Assembly: GCF_002005565.1 (NCBI RefSeq)
Contig: NZ_BDJC01000018.1
Span: forward strand, 1-64,000
DNA from: Streptomyces sp. JHA26
GTDB lineage: Bacteria > Actinomycetota > Actinomycetes > Streptomycetales > Streptomycetaceae
Length of the DNA stretch: 64,000 nucleotides
Direction: 5' to 3'
Under the pieces are notes generated by a model. It saw only the letters and a list, made by a program, of their open reading frames with translations. It was not told the origin of the DNA and made no database searches. Position 1 is the stretch's first letter, and each line of letters begins with the position of its first letter. The position numbers and the translations under genes were made by a program. Shown here one piece after another: positions 1 to 10,188 of this stretch.

Positions 1-240
1 GATTCCGACTTTATCAGAAGTTCCGAGCCGGTCTGACCGGCCATTCATTTCCGATTCATCGGGAGGACGGCTTCTCCGAATACGGTGATTCAGGAGAGGG
101 CCTAGTAGATGTTCACTGTTGTCCTGTGGGGTGAACCCACCTCCAGGCAACTGTTTGAATCTACCTCCCCGCTCGCTCCGTGTCAACGGCTCTTGCGGGA
201 ACGAAGAGGACACTAGCAGCTCCACGGGGGCCGATGCACA
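1..240. other. Left-edge intergenic stretch
   Basis: No convincing gene. The short reading frames here lack Streptomyces codon structure and a ribosome binding site. Several AT-richer patches could be promoter elements of a gene beyond the left edge, but I cannot assign one. Confidence 0.4.
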
Positions 241-1248
241 TCAGGCGGCCGTCGGCACGGCGGCGCTGCGCTCGGCCGCGTCGACGTCTCCCGTGTCGCC
301 GGCGCGTACGGCGCGGCCGCCCAGTACGTAGACGTAGGCCAGGAAGGCCAGCTCGGCCACCACGCCGATGGTGATGCGGGCCCAGGTGGGCAGGCCGGAC
401 GGGGTGACGAAGCCTTCGATGGCACCGGAGACGAACAGGACCAGGGCGAGGCCCACGGCCATCCCGATGGCGGCGCGGCCCTCTTCGGCGAGTGCGGTGC
501 GCCGGGTGCGCGGACCCGGATCGATGAGGGTCCAGCCGAGCCGCAGGCCTGTGCCCGCGGCCACGAAGACGGCGGTCAGTTCCAGCAGACCGTGGGGCAG
601 GACCAGGCCGAGGAAGGTGTCGAGGCGGCCGGCCGACGACATCAGACCGAACCCGATGCCGAGGTTCAGCATGTTCTGGAACAGGATCCAGATGACCGGC
701 AGGCCCAGGAAGACACCCAGGATCAGGCAGAGCGCCGCGGCCCAGGCGTTGTTCGTCCAGACCTGCGCGGCGAAGGACGCCGCGGGGTGGCTGGAGTAGT
801 ACGTCTCGTACTGGCCGCCGGGGCGGGTGAGCTCGCGCAGTTCGCCGGGGGCCGCGATGGTGGACTGCACCTCGGGGTGCGAGCCGATCCACCAGCCCAG
901 GAGTGCCGCCACGGCGGTCGATACGAGTGCGGTGGGGACCCACCAGTGGCGGGCCCGGTAGACGGCGGCCGGGAACTGCCGGGACAGGAAGCGCGTGACG
1001 TCGCGCCAGGAGGCTCGGCGGGTGCCCGTCACGGCACTGCGCGCGCGTGCCACCAGTTGGCTGAGCCGTCCGGTCAGTTGCGGGTCGGGCGCGCTCGACC
1101 GGACGAGGGAGAGGTGGGTGGCCGCGCGCTGGTAGAGGGCGACGAGTTCGTCGGTCTCGGCACCGGTGAGCCGACGCCGGCGCCGGAGCAGGGCGTCGAG
1201 GCGGTCCCACTCCGCCCGGTGGGCGGAGACGAAGACGTCGAGGTCCAT
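241..1248 (-). CDS. SpoIIM-like (DUF95) integral membrane protein
   Basis: A 335-residue membrane protein of the stage II sporulation protein M / DUF95 family. The N-terminal ~100 residues are soluble and rich in Arg and Leu. After a WWVP segment near residue 102 come about five or six hydrophobic helices, with the family's PHGLLEL motif near residue 220 and an EGFVTPS segment near 290. The ATG at 1248 begins a protein starting MDLDVFV. It is divergent from an RDD-domain gene 124 bp away, a pairing common in actinobacteria. B. subtilis SpoIIM acts in engulfment, which Streptomyces lacks, so the role here is unknown; a membrane or envelope scaffold is only an inference. Confidence 0.85.
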   Translation of the reverse strand: MDLDVFVSAHRAEWDRLDALLRRRRRLTGAETDELVALYQRAATHLSLVRSSAPDPQLTGRLSQLVARARSAVTGTRRASWRDVTRFLSRQFPAAVYRARHWWVPTALVSTAVAALLGWWIGSHPEVQSTIAAPGELRELTRPGGQYETYYSSHPAASFAAQVWTNNAWAAALCLILGVFLGLPVIWILFQNMLNLGIGFGLMSSAGRLDTFLGLVLPHGLLELTAVFVAAGTGLRLGWTLIDPGPRTRRTALAEEGRAAIGMAVGLALVLFVSGAIEGFVTPSGLPTWARITIGVVAELAFLAYVYVLGGRAVRAGDTGDVDAAERSAAVPTAA

Positions 1249-1372
1249 CGGTGTGCCTGCTCCTCGGCTATCGTCGGCGGCTCGTCGTGGATCAGCTTGT
1301 CGTACTGCGGCGCGGTGCGTCCTCAGCTTGGCAGACTGGCGGGGACGGGGGGTCAGGGAAAGGGCGGCGAAC

Positions 1373-2302
1373 GTGAGCGAGCTGGTGACGGGCGAGGCGG
1401 TGGCGCTGGAGCTGCGTCCCGCGAAGCTGCCCAGCAGGGCTCTGGCCGTCCTGCTCGATCTGACGGTGGCCGTGGTCGCCTACGTGGTGTGCACCGTCGT
1501 TCTGATCATGTCGACCGCGTCCTTGGACGTGGCGGCCCAGACGGCGCTGTCCCTCGCCGTTTTCGTCCTGGTACTGGTGGGCGGGCCGATCGCGGTGGAG
1601 ACGCTCAGTCACGGGCGGTCGCTGGGGAAGATGGCGTGCGGGCTGCGGGTGGTGCGGGACGACGGTGGGCCGATCCGGTTCCGGCACGCGCTGGTGCGGG
1701 GCTTGATCGGGGTGGTCGAGATCCTGCTGACGCTCGGGGTGGTGGCCTGTGTCGCCTCTCTGGTCTCGGCCCGGGGCCGACGCGTCGGTGACGTGTTCGC
1801 GGGGACCCTCGTCGTGCGGGAGCGGGTGCCGGTCGCGCCGGCGGGTTTTCTGCCGCCGCCTCCGCCGTGGCTGGCGGGGCGCTTCTCGGAGCTCGATCTG
1901 TCCGCGGTGCCCGACGGTCTGTGGCTCGCCGTCCGTCAGTACCTCGGACGGATGGGGCAGCTGGATCCTCAGGTCGGCTGGGCCATGGCGGACCGGCTCG
2001 CGTCCGACGTCGCGGCCCGTACGGGTGCTCCGGCGCCGCAGGGCGTGCCGCCGGCCGCGTACCTGGCGGCGGTGCTGCAGGAACGGCAGGCCCGGGAGGC
2101 CCGGCGGGCCTTCGGCGGCGGTGCGTCCCAGGGCGTGGCTCCGGCCGCGACGCCGGCCGCGTCCGTGCCGTCGGCGCCGCCGGGGACGTATCCGCCGCCG
2201 GTTTCCCCGGTGGCTCCTCCGGCGGTGGATCCGCGGGGTTCCCGGCCGCCGGTGGTGCCGCGGGACGAGCGGCCCGCCACCGGGTTCGTGCCGCCGGCGT
2301 AG
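1373..2302 (+). CDS. RDD family membrane protein
   Basis: 309 residues. The RDD domain fills the first ~150 residues: an early Arg-Ala-Leu-Ala segment opening TM1 (VLLDLTVAVVAYVVC), TM2 with GGPIAVETL, the HGRSLGKMACGLRVVRDDGG motif, TM3, and a closing GRRVGDVFAGTLVV. The last ~140 residues are hydrophilic and Pro/Ala-rich, probably a cytoplasmic tail. I chose the GTG at 1373 because it starts the conserved region; upstream in-frame sequence is low-quality Arg/Ser-rich translation. RDD proteins have no settled general function, though some are ion transporters. The stop codon lies inside a 15-bp tandem duplication (separate entry). Confidence 0.85.
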   Translation: MSELVTGEAVALELRPAKLPSRALAVLLDLTVAVVAYVVCTVVLIMSTASLDVAAQTALSLAVFVLVLVGGPIAVETLSHGRSLGKMACGLRVVRDDGGPIRFRHALVRGLIGVVEILLTLGVVACVASLVSARGRRVGDVFAGTLVVRERVPVAPAGFLPPPPPWLAGRFSELDLSAVPDGLWLAVRQYLGRMGQLDPQVGWAMADRLASDVAARTGAPAPQGVPPAAYLAAVLQERQAREARRAFGGGASQGVAPAATPAASVPSAPPGTYPPPVSPVAPPAVDPRGSRPPVVPRDERPATGFVPPA

Positions 2303-2321
2303 CGGTCGCCGGCGTAGCGGT
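2292..2321 (+). repeat. 15-bp tandem duplication spanning the RDD stop codon
   Basis: Two exact copies of CGCCGGCGTAGCGGT (2292-2306 and 2307-2321), followed by a partial third start. The TAG stop at 2300-2302 is in copy 1 and an in-frame TAG recurs in copy 2. Confidence 0.9.
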
Positions 2322-2356
2322 CGCCGCCGTCGCGTCCCGCTGAGCGCGTCACGGCG

Positions 2357-2995
2357 TCAGCCGTCGGCGCCCGGTTCCGTCGGTGGGAACACGGACGGCG
2401 GTGACTCCAGGTCCTCCAGCTCGATGCCGGGGGCCGCGAGTACGACGTCGCCGGCGATGTGCACGGGGTGCTGTTCGCCCGTGTCCAGGGCTGTGACCTG
2501 GTATTCGTCCACGACGAGGGGGCCGTTGTCAGTGGCGTGTGTTTCTCTTTCGACCAAGGCCCAGGACTGGTCCACGGTGCGGGGGGCGAGGACCGGGTCC
2601 GTGAGGGCGACGAGGCGTACGCGGGTGGCCGGTGCGGAGGGGGTGAGGCGCAGGAGTCGGGTGGTGGCGACGAGGAAGGCCGGGGACGTGCCGGTGAAGG
2701 CGTGGGCGCGCGCATTGCCTTCGGTGGCGTGGACTCCGGTGGGGTCGGTGCGGACCCAGGTGACGCCGTCGATGGCCGCGCCGCGCACCTGCCAGTCGGC
2801 GGCGTGGAGTTCGAGGCGGATGGGGCGGCCGAGCTCGTCGAGGGCGAGGTCGACGGAGCCGAGGTGGTCTCCGGCGGGCGCGGTCAGCCGGGAGACGTAG
2901 CGCCAGCCGGAGGGGCCGAGGGCGCATTGGAAGTGTTCTTCCGCGAGGGGGGTGTGATCGTGCGGATCGTGGAGCGAATAACGGCCGCGGGGCAT
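2357..2995 (-). CDS. Conserved hypothetical protein
   Basis: 212 residues, soluble, with no signal peptide or membrane segment. It begins MPRGRYSLHDPHDHTPL, followed by alternating polar and hydrophobic stretches suggesting a beta-rich fold: LGSVDLALDELGRPIRLEL near 45, GVTWVRTDP near 78, and a C-terminal block around VDEYQVTALDTGEQHPVHIAGDVVLAAPG. I chose the ATG at 2995 because upstream in-frame sequence is the antisense of sahH. It follows sahH on the same strand, but a strong hairpin separates them. It faces the RDD gene tail to tail. I do not recognise a family and assign no function. Confidence 0.7.
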   Translation of the reverse strand: MPRGRYSLHDPHDHTPLAEEHFQCALGPSGWRYVSRLTAPAGDHLGSVDLALDELGRPIRLELHAADWQVRGAAIDGVTWVRTDPTGVHATEGNARAHAFTGTSPAFLVATTRLLRLTPSAPATRVRLVALTDPVLAPRTVDQSWALVERETHATDNGPLVVDEYQVTALDTGEQHPVHIAGDVVLAAPGIELEDLESPPSVFPPTEPGADG

Positions 2996-3053
2996 GGGTG
3001 TCCTGGGTGGTGACGGGCTGGTCCGGCCGCTGATGCGGTCGTGGCGCCAAAGG

Positions 3054-3088
3054 GGCAGGCCCCCGGCACGGGGGTGCGGGGGCCTGCC
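3054..3088 (-). terminator. Hairpin terminator after sahH
   Basis: A perfect 12-bp stem (GGCAGGCCCCCG at 3054-3065 with its complement at 3077-3088) and an 11-nt loop, 18 bp past the sahH stop. It has no U tract, as is usual in Streptomyces. Confidence 0.75.
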
Positions 3089-3105
3089 TCGGAGGAGCCG
3101 GTGAC

Positions 3106-4842
<1,737 letters not shown>

Positions 4843-4875
4843 CCGGGGCCCGCCGAGAGGTTCGGCGGGCCCCGG
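4843..4875 (-). terminator. Hairpin terminator after the CDF transporter
   Basis: A perfect 14-bp stem (CCGGGGCCCGCCGA at 4843-4856, complement at 4862-4875) with a 5-nt GAGGT loop, 20 bp past the stop codon of the cation efflux gene. Confidence 0.8.
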
Positions 4876-4894
4876 TCGGGCGGAGCGTGGGGCG

Positions 4895-5869
4895 TCAGTG
4901 GTGGCCGGTGGCCGGGCCGCCCGGGGTGGCTTCGCGGTCGGGGCCCTTGGCGGCCTCGGCCGCGCTGTAGATGTCCGGTTCGAGGTAGATGACGCGGGCG
5001 ATCGGGACGGCCTCGCGGATGCGGGCCTCGGCGGCGTCGATGGCGGCGGCGACCTCGGCGGCCGTCTCGTCGTGCCGGACGGCGATCTTGGCGGCGACGA
5101 GGAGTTCCTCGGGGCCGAGGTGGAGGGTGCGCATGTGGATGATGCGGGTGACGGTGTCGCCGTCGACGGTGGCCGCCTCGATCTTCTGCACGGCCTCGGG
5201 GCCCGCGGACTCGCCGAGCAGCAGGGACTTGGTCTCGGCGGCCAGGACGAGGGCGATCAGGATGAGCAGGACGCCGATGCACAGGGTGCCGACGCCGTCC
5301 CAGACGCCGTCGCCGGTGAGCAGGGCGAGGCCGACGCCGCCGAGGGCGAGGACCAGGCCGATGAGGGCACCGAAGTCCTCGAGGAGGACGACCGGCAGTT
5401 CGGGGGCCTTGGCGCGGCGGATGAACTCCGTCCAGGACTGCTTGCCGCGCAGCGTGTTGGACTCCTTGATGGCGGTGCGGAAGGAGAAGCCCTCGGCGAT
5501 GATCGCGAAGACGAGGACGCCGACCGGCCAGTACCAGTGCTCCAGCTCGTGCGGGTGCTTGATCTTCTCGTAGCCCTCGTAGAGGGCGAACATGCCGCCG
5601 ACCGAGAAGAGCACGATGGAGACGAGGAAGGCGTAGATGTAGCGTTCGCGGCCGTAGCCGAAGGGGTGCTGCGAAGTGGCCTCGCGCTGGGCCTTCTTGC
5701 CGCCGACCAGAAGCAGGGCCTGGTTGCCCGAGTCCGCGAGCGAGTGCACCGCTTCGGCGAGCATCGACGACGAGCCGCTGAAGAGGAACGCCACGAACTT
5801 CGATGCCGCGATCGCGAGGTTGGCGCCGAGTGCCGCCACGATCGCCTTGGTACCGCCTGACGCGCTCAT
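4895..5869 (-). CDS. Cation diffusion facilitator (CDF) family transporter
   Basis: 324 residues with about six membrane helices followed by a cytoplasmic tail (from about residue 225). TM2 carries the metal-site pattern AEAVHSLADSGNQ (His and Asp four apart), and TM5 has LLEDFGALIGL, where Glu-Asp replaces the usual His/Asp pair. This resembles the SLC30A9-like branch more than bacterial ZitB/FieF, so the exported metal (Zn, Mn, Fe or other) cannot be named. The cytoplasmic domain with paired acidic residues and a His-His end fits the family dimerisation domain. ATG at 5869. It lies between sahH and manA, all on the minus strand, but hairpins and spacing suggest separate transcription. Confidence 0.88.
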   Translation of the reverse strand: MSASGGTKAIVAALGANLAIAASKFVAFLFSGSSSMLAEAVHSLADSGNQALLLVGGKKAQREATSQHPFGYGRERYIYAFLVSIVLFSVGGMFALYEGYEKIKHPHELEHWYWPVGVLVFAIIAEGFSFRTAIKESNTLRGKQSWTEFIRRAKAPELPVVLLEDFGALIGLVLALGGVGLALLTGDGVWDGVGTLCIGVLLILIALVLAAETKSLLLGESAGPEAVQKIEAATVDGDTVTRIIHMRTLHLGPEELLVAAKIAVRHDETAAEVAAAIDAAEARIREAVPIARVIYLEPDIYSAAEAAKGPDREATPGGPATGHH

Positions 5870-6016
5870 GTGTCGCGTTGTCCCTTCGCCTTCGCCTGCG
5901 TGTGTACGCCGCCGGGGAGGGGCTGGGCCGGTACCGGCTTTGCCCGTCCTTTGCGGTGGGTCATTGTTGCAGCCCGGCCGGGCGCCGGTGCGCCTGACCG
6001 GGTTGCCGCATTCCCG

Positions 6017-7168
6017 TCAGACACGCACGGTGGCACGGAAGAGCGTGCCGCTTCCGGACACTTCGGCCTTTTCGCCCGCCGGGACGAAGACGGACCGGCC
6101 GGAGGTCAGGTCGTGCTCGCCCGCCCGTACGGAGCCCGCCGTGCAGAGCAGGATCTGCGGGGCGGGGAGGGTGAGGTCGTGGGGTGCGGTGCCCTCGGGC
6201 AGGACGTAGCGGGAGAGGCGGAACTCGTCGATGGGGGTGTCGTAGACCTCTTCGCCGTCGGGGGACGCCTCCGGGCGCAGGATGCCCGGGTCGCCGGGTT
6301 CGAAGCGGACGATGCGCAGGAGCTCGGGGACGTCGACGTGCTTGGGGGTCAGGCCGCAGCGCAGGACGTTGTCGGAGTTGGCCATGATCTCGACGCCGAG
6401 GCCGTTCAGGTAGGCGTGCGGGATGCCGGCGCCGAGGTACAGGGCCTCGCCGGGCTGGAGCCGGACGTGGTTGAGGAGCAGGGCGGCGAGGACGCCGGGG
6501 TCGCCCGGGTAGTGGTGGGCGATGCCGGCGTAGGGCGCGTAGGGGCCGCCGAGGTGTTCGCAGGCGGCCGCGGTCTCGGCGACCGTGCGGGACATCTCCT
6601 CGGGGTCGGCGGTGAGGATCGCGGTGAGGACCTCGCGCAGGGCGGCGTCCTCGGGGTGGGCGCGCAGCAGGTCGACGTAGGGCTTGAGGGAGGCGACGCC
6701 GAGGCCGTCGAGGAGGTCGGCGGTGTCGGTGGGGGCGCGGAAGCCGCACAGGCCGTCGAACTCGGTGAGGGCGCAGATCAGTTCGGGCTTGTGGTTGGCG
6801 TCCTTGTAGTTGCGGTGCGGGGCGTCCAGGGGGACGCCGCGGCGTTCCTCGTCCTCGTAACCGTCCTGGGCCTGTGTCAGATCGGGGTGGACCTGGAGGG
6901 AGAGCGGGGCGCCCGCGGCGAGGAGCTTGAGGAGGAACGGCAGGCGCGGGCCGAACCGGGCGACGGAGGCGGGGCCCAGTTCCTTCTCCGGGTCGGCGGC
7001 GACGACGTCGGCGAGGGTGCCCCGGCCGGTGCGGGAGGGGGCGCCGGGGTGGGCTCCCATCCACATCTCCGCCTGCGGTTCGCCGGTCGGTTCGGTACCG
7101 AGCAGGGCCGGGATCGCGGTGGTGGAACCCCAGGCGTAGGGGCGGACGGTGTTGTCGAGGCGGTCCAT
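6017..7168 (-). CDS. manA: Mannose-6-phosphate isomerase, class I
   Basis: 383 residues. It interconverts fructose-6-P and mannose-6-P, the entry to GDP-mannose for glycoproteins and envelope glycans. Type I PMI zinc and active-site motifs are visible: LSLQVHPD (Gln and His ligands, near 100), YKDANHKPELICALTEFDGLCGF (catalytic region, near 125), and GAGIPHAYLNGLGVEIMANSDNVLRCGLTPKH (near 245-280). I chose the ATG at 7168 (MDRLDNTVRPYAWGS), which matches the family start; the longer open frame runs into antisense of the next gene. It is the downstream member of a minus-strand run: manB, Trm112-like, SIS protein, manA. Confidence 0.95.
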   Translation of the reverse strand: MDRLDNTVRPYAWGSTTAIPALLGTEPTGEPQAEMWMGAHPGAPSRTGRGTLADVVAADPEKELGPASVARFGPRLPFLLKLLAAGAPLSLQVHPDLTQAQDGYEDEERRGVPLDAPHRNYKDANHKPELICALTEFDGLCGFRAPTDTADLLDGLGVASLKPYVDLLRAHPEDAALREVLTAILTADPEEMSRTVAETAAACEHLGGPYAPYAGIAHHYPGDPGVLAALLLNHVRLQPGEALYLGAGIPHAYLNGLGVEIMANSDNVLRCGLTPKHVDVPELLRIVRFEPGDPGILRPEASPDGEEVYDTPIDEFRLSRYVLPEGTAPHDLTLPAPQILLCTAGSVRAGEHDLTSGRSVFVPAGEKAEVSGSGTLFRATVRV

Positions 7169-7227
7169 GGGCTCTCTCTGCCGGGGTGTGCGGTGCTTGT
7201 CCTGGTGCGTGCCGTGCGGGTACGAGA

Positions 7228-8355
7228 TCAGACGCCGGAGGCGAGGGCCAGGTAAACGGCGGCGAAATCCGTGATGGCGATCAGTTCCGCGAGGGTCTCC
7301 AGTGCGCCGCCCGCCTCCGGCTCGAGTTCGCTGATCGGCGTGTCGTGGCCGAGGGCCAGGTCGCGGGCGGCGGGGGCGGCGGTGAGGCCGCCGCCGGGGC
7401 GGTCGCGCAGCAGCACCACGCGCGCGTGCAGGGCGGGCGTCTCGTCGACGCGGTCGCGGAAGAAGTCGTCGGGGTCCGCGGCGGCGGCGAGGCGGCCGGC
7501 GAGCAGGGCGCCGTGCGCCGCGAGCGCCTCGGGCAGTTCGGCGACGACCGCGGGGGTGCCGGAGAGTTCGGCGAGCGCGGCGGCGAAGCGGCGGCCCGCC
7601 GGTCCGGCGGAGGTGCCCTCGGTCCAGACGACGGGCAGGGAGTCGGCCAGCTCGGCCGCCAGGGTCTTGGCGGGGTTGCTGTACGTCACGATGGCGGGCC
7701 CGCAGCGTTCGGCGACCTGGTCGAGGCGGTCGGCGACCTTCTCGAGGGCCTCGGGCGGCGCTTCCAGCAGACCGGTGCGGTCCAGCAGCGCGAGCAGCGG
7801 GGTGAGCAGCGCCCACAGGACGCCGGGGGCGGCGCCGGCGAGGGGCTCGTCGTGGTCGTAGGGGGCGGTCGCCATCGGGATGAACAGGCCGTGGGAGCCG
7901 TTCACCGACTCGCTCAGCGGGGAGCGGTCGGGGGCCACGGCGACGACGGTGCAGCCGCGGCGGTAGGCCTGCTCGGCGAGGAGGGAGAGGCCCGGTTCGG
8001 TGCCGTCGGGGGTGGCGATGAGCAGGAGGTCCACGGAGCCGGCCCAGCCGGGCAGTTCCCAGCGCAGGGCGCCCGCGGCGGCCGCCACGCCGGTGGGGGC
8101 GAGGCGGGTGACGGGGCTGCCGGCGCCGGCCAGGGTGCCGAGGAGGTCGGCGGCCTGGGTGGGGGCGGCTCCGGGTCCGGCGATGAGGACGGCGCGGGGG
8201 CGGCCGTCCGGTTCGAGGTCGCCGACGCCGGCCTCGGCGGCGAGCCGGGCGGCGGTGCGTACGCGGGCACCGGCCTCGGCGGCGCCGCGGAGCAGGCCGC
8301 GGCGGTCGGCCTCGGCGAGGCCGTCGGGGGCGTCGAGGAGCGATTCGTCGAGCAT
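7228..8355 (-). CDS. SIS-domain (phosphosugar isomerase-like) protein
   Basis: 375 residues, Ala-rich and soluble. The middle resembles a sugar isomerase (SIS) fold: AVLIAGPGAAPTQAADLLGTLAG near 55, then SVDLLLIATPDGTEPGLSLLAEQAYRRGCTVVAVAPDRSPLSESVNGSHGLFIPM. The C-terminal half (VVTYSNPAKTLAAELADSLPVVWTEG) resembles the bifunctional phosphoglucose/phosphomannose isomerase family. Actinobacteria keep this gene between manA and manB; the mycobacterial equivalent I recall is Rv3256c. Whether it is catalytic is open. A helper or regulator of mannose-phosphate metabolism is inferred from its neighbours. Confidence 0.8.
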   Translation of the reverse strand: MLDESLLDAPDGLAEADRRGLLRGAAEAGARVRTAARLAAEAGVGDLEPDGRPRAVLIAGPGAAPTQAADLLGTLAGAGSPVTRLAPTGVAAAAGALRWELPGWAGSVDLLLIATPDGTEPGLSLLAEQAYRRGCTVVAVAPDRSPLSESVNGSHGLFIPMATAPYDHDEPLAGAAPGVLWALLTPLLALLDRTGLLEAPPEALEKVADRLDQVAERCGPAIVTYSNPAKTLAAELADSLPVVWTEGTSAGPAGRRFAAALAELSGTPAVVAELPEALAAHGALLAGRLAAAADPDDFFRDRVDETPALHARVVLLRDRPGGGLTAAPAARDLALGHDTPISELEPEAGGALETLAELIAITDFAAVYLALASGV

Positions 8356-8416
8356 GGCGGCAGTCTCCGATCGCCGGGGCGTTCGTTCGGTCGCGGGCGC
8401 GGCGCCTGGCCGGCGG

Positions 8417-8587
8417 TTACTCGGGGCGACGGGCCTCGTCGACGAGGAGGACGGGGATGCCGTCGCGGACCGGGTACGCCAGGCCGCAGTCCTGACCGGT
8501 GCAGACCAGCTCCGCGTCCCGCTCCTCGAGGGGGGCGTGGCAGGCCGGGCAGGCGAGGATCTCCAGGAGACCGGCTTCGAGCGGCAT
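8417..8587 (-). CDS. Trm112-like small zinc-binding protein
   Basis: 56 residues. Two cysteine pairs are seen: CPAC near residues 13-16 and, after about 16 residues, C-x4-C (CTGQDC). A hydrophobic [18 protein letters not shown] tail then follows. This is the Trm112p/YcaR pattern; eukaryotic Trm112 activates methyltransferases, and the bacterial role is not established. The ATG at 8587 starts at the conserved [16 protein letters not shown]. It lies between manB and the SIS gene on the same strand. The stop is TAA, unusual beside TGA/TAG neighbours. Confidence 0.85.
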   Translation of the reverse strand: MPLEAGLLEILACPACHAPLEERDAELVCTGQDCGLAYPVRDGIPVLLVDEARRPE

Positions 8588-8661
8588 GGGGGTTCCCTTC
8601 GGGGACGGTGGGGCTTGTGTGGATGTGCTGGTCAGGGTACCGCCGGTGGGGGCCGGGTGAA

Positions 8662-8703
8662 GGGGCTCAGCCCCTGGCACCCCTTCCAGGGGGCTCCGCC
8701 CCC
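8662..8703. repeat. Pair of GGGGCTnnGCCCC palindromes
   Basis: Two short GC palindromes (8662-8674 and 8689-8703) are joined by complementary CCCCTGG / CCAGGGG arms, so the whole can fold as nested hairpins. Elements of this kind are frequent between Streptomyces genes. This one sits between manB and the Trm112-like gene and may end transcription. Confidence 0.6.
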
Positions 8704-8763
8704 GGCCCCCGGTCCGTGCCCGCCCGCCGCCCGACGCGGTCGGCCGGAAGGCGGGCCGTCCCG

Positions 8764-10128
8764 TCAGGAACGGATGATCGCCAGGGCCTCGTCGCGGACC
8801 TTCGTCATCGTCGCCTCGTCGCGCGCCTCCGCGTTCAGGCGCAGCAGCGGCTCCGTGTTGGACGGGCGGACGTTGAACCACCAGTCGGCCGCGGTGACGG
8901 TCAGGCCGTCGAGTTCGTCGAGGGTGACGCCGTCGCGGCCCTCGTACGCGGCGCGGATCGCGGCGAGGCGGGCCGCCTGGTCGGCGACGGTGGAGTTGAT
9001 CTCGCCGGAGCCGGCGTAGCGGTCGTACCGGGCGACGAGGGCGGTCAGCGGGCCGTCCTGCCCGCCGAGGGCGGCGAGGACGTGGAGGGCGGCCAGCATG
9101 CCCGTGTCGGCGTTCCAGAAGTCGCGGAAGTAGTAGTGCGCGGAGTGCTCACCGCCGAAGAGGGCGCCGGTCCTGGCCATCTCGGCCTTGATGAAGGAGT
9201 GGCCCACGCGCGTGCGCTGCGGGGTGCCGCCGTTCTCCTTCACGACCTCCGGGACGGACCAGGAGGTGATCAGGTTGTGGATGACCGTGCCCTTGCCGCC
9301 GTTGCGGGCGAGTTCGCGGGCGGCCACGAGGGCGGTGACCGCGGACGGGGAGACCGGGTCGCCGTTCTGGTCGACGACGAAGCAGCGGTCGGCGTCGCCG
9401 TCGAAGGCGAGGCCGAGGTCGGCGCCCTCCTCGCGGACGCGCTTCTGGAGGTCGACGAGGTTGGCCGGGTCGAGCGGGTTGGCCTCGTGGTTGGGGAAGG
9501 TGCCGTCCAGCTCGAAGTACATCGGCACCAGGTCGAGGGGCAGGCCGGCGAAGACCGTGGGGACGGTGTGGCCGCCCATGCCGTTGCCCGCGTCGACGAC
9601 GACCTTGAGGGGCCGGATGGTGCTGAGGTCGACCAGGGAGCGCAGGTGGGCCGCGTAGTCGGTGAGCGTGTCGCGCCGGGTGACCGTGCCCGGGCGGGCG
9701 GCCGGCTCCGGGGCGCCGGTGTCGCTCCAGCGCTCCACGAGGGCGCGGATCTCCGCGAGGCCCGTGTCCTGGCCGACGGGCGCGGCGCCGGCGCGGCACA
9801 GCTTGATGCCGTTGTACCGGGCGGGGTTGTGCGAGGCCGTGAACATGGCGCCCGGCAGGTCCAGCGCGCCGGAGGCGTAGTACAGCTGGTCGGTGGAGCA
9901 CAGGCCGATCTCGGTGACGTCGGCGCCGCGGGCGGCCGCCCCGCGCGCGAAGGCGCCGGACAGGCCCGGCGAGGAGGGCCTCATGTCGTGGCCGACCACG
10001 ATGGCGTCCGCGCCGGTCAGCTCGACGAAGGCCGCGCCGAACAGCTCGGCCAGCGACTCGTCCCACTGGTCCGGGACCACACCGCGTACGTCGTACGCCT
10101 TCACGATCTGCGACAGATCAGCAGCCAC
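8764..10128 (-). CDS. manB: Phosphomannomutase/phosphoglucomutase
   Basis: 454 residues. It converts mannose-6-P to mannose-1-P (alpha-D-phosphohexomutase superfamily). Seen: the phosphoserine loop [14 protein letters not shown] with Ser99, the metal loop DGDADRC near residue 245, the sugar-binding GEHSAHYYF near 330, and the phosphate-binding [15 protein letters not shown] near 425. The GTG at 10128 is preceded by an AGGAAGG ribosome binding site and begins [16 protein letters not shown]. With manA and the downstream nucleotidyltransferase this completes a route from fructose-6-P to an activated sugar. It is first in its minus-strand run, behind the lactate permease terminator. Confidence 0.95.
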   Translation of the reverse strand: MAADLSQIVKAYDVRGVVPDQWDESLAELFGAAFVELTGADAIVVGHDMRPSSPGLSGAFARGAAARGADVTEIGLCSTDQLYYASGALDLPGAMFTASHNPARYNGIKLCRAGAAPVGQDTGLAEIRALVERWSDTGAPEPAARPGTVTRRDTLTDYAAHLRSLVDLSTIRPLKVVVDAGNGMGGHTVPTVFAGLPLDLVPMYFELDGTFPNHEANPLDPANLVDLQKRVREEGADLGLAFDGDADRCFVVDQNGDPVSPSAVTALVAARELARNGGKGTVIHNLITSWSVPEVVKENGGTPQRTRVGHSFIKAEMARTGALFGGEHSAHYYFRDFWNADTGMLAALHVLAALGGQDGPLTALVARYDRYAGSGEINSTVADQAARLAAIRAAYEGRDGVTLDELDGLTVTAADWWFNVRPSNTEPLLRLNAEARDEATMTKVRDEALAIIRS

Positions 10129-10149
10129 GGCCAACCTTCCTGAAAGTCC

Positions 10150-10184
10150 TGTCGGAGCCCACAAACTACCCGTAGGCCCCGACA
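10150..10184 (-). terminator. Hairpin terminator after the lactate permease
   Basis: A 10-bp stem with one G-T wobble (TGTCGGAGCC at 10150-10159, GGCCCCGACA at 10175-10184) and a 15-nt loop, starting 5 bp past the permease stop and just upstream of manB. Confidence 0.65.
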
Positions 10185-10188
10185 AGGG

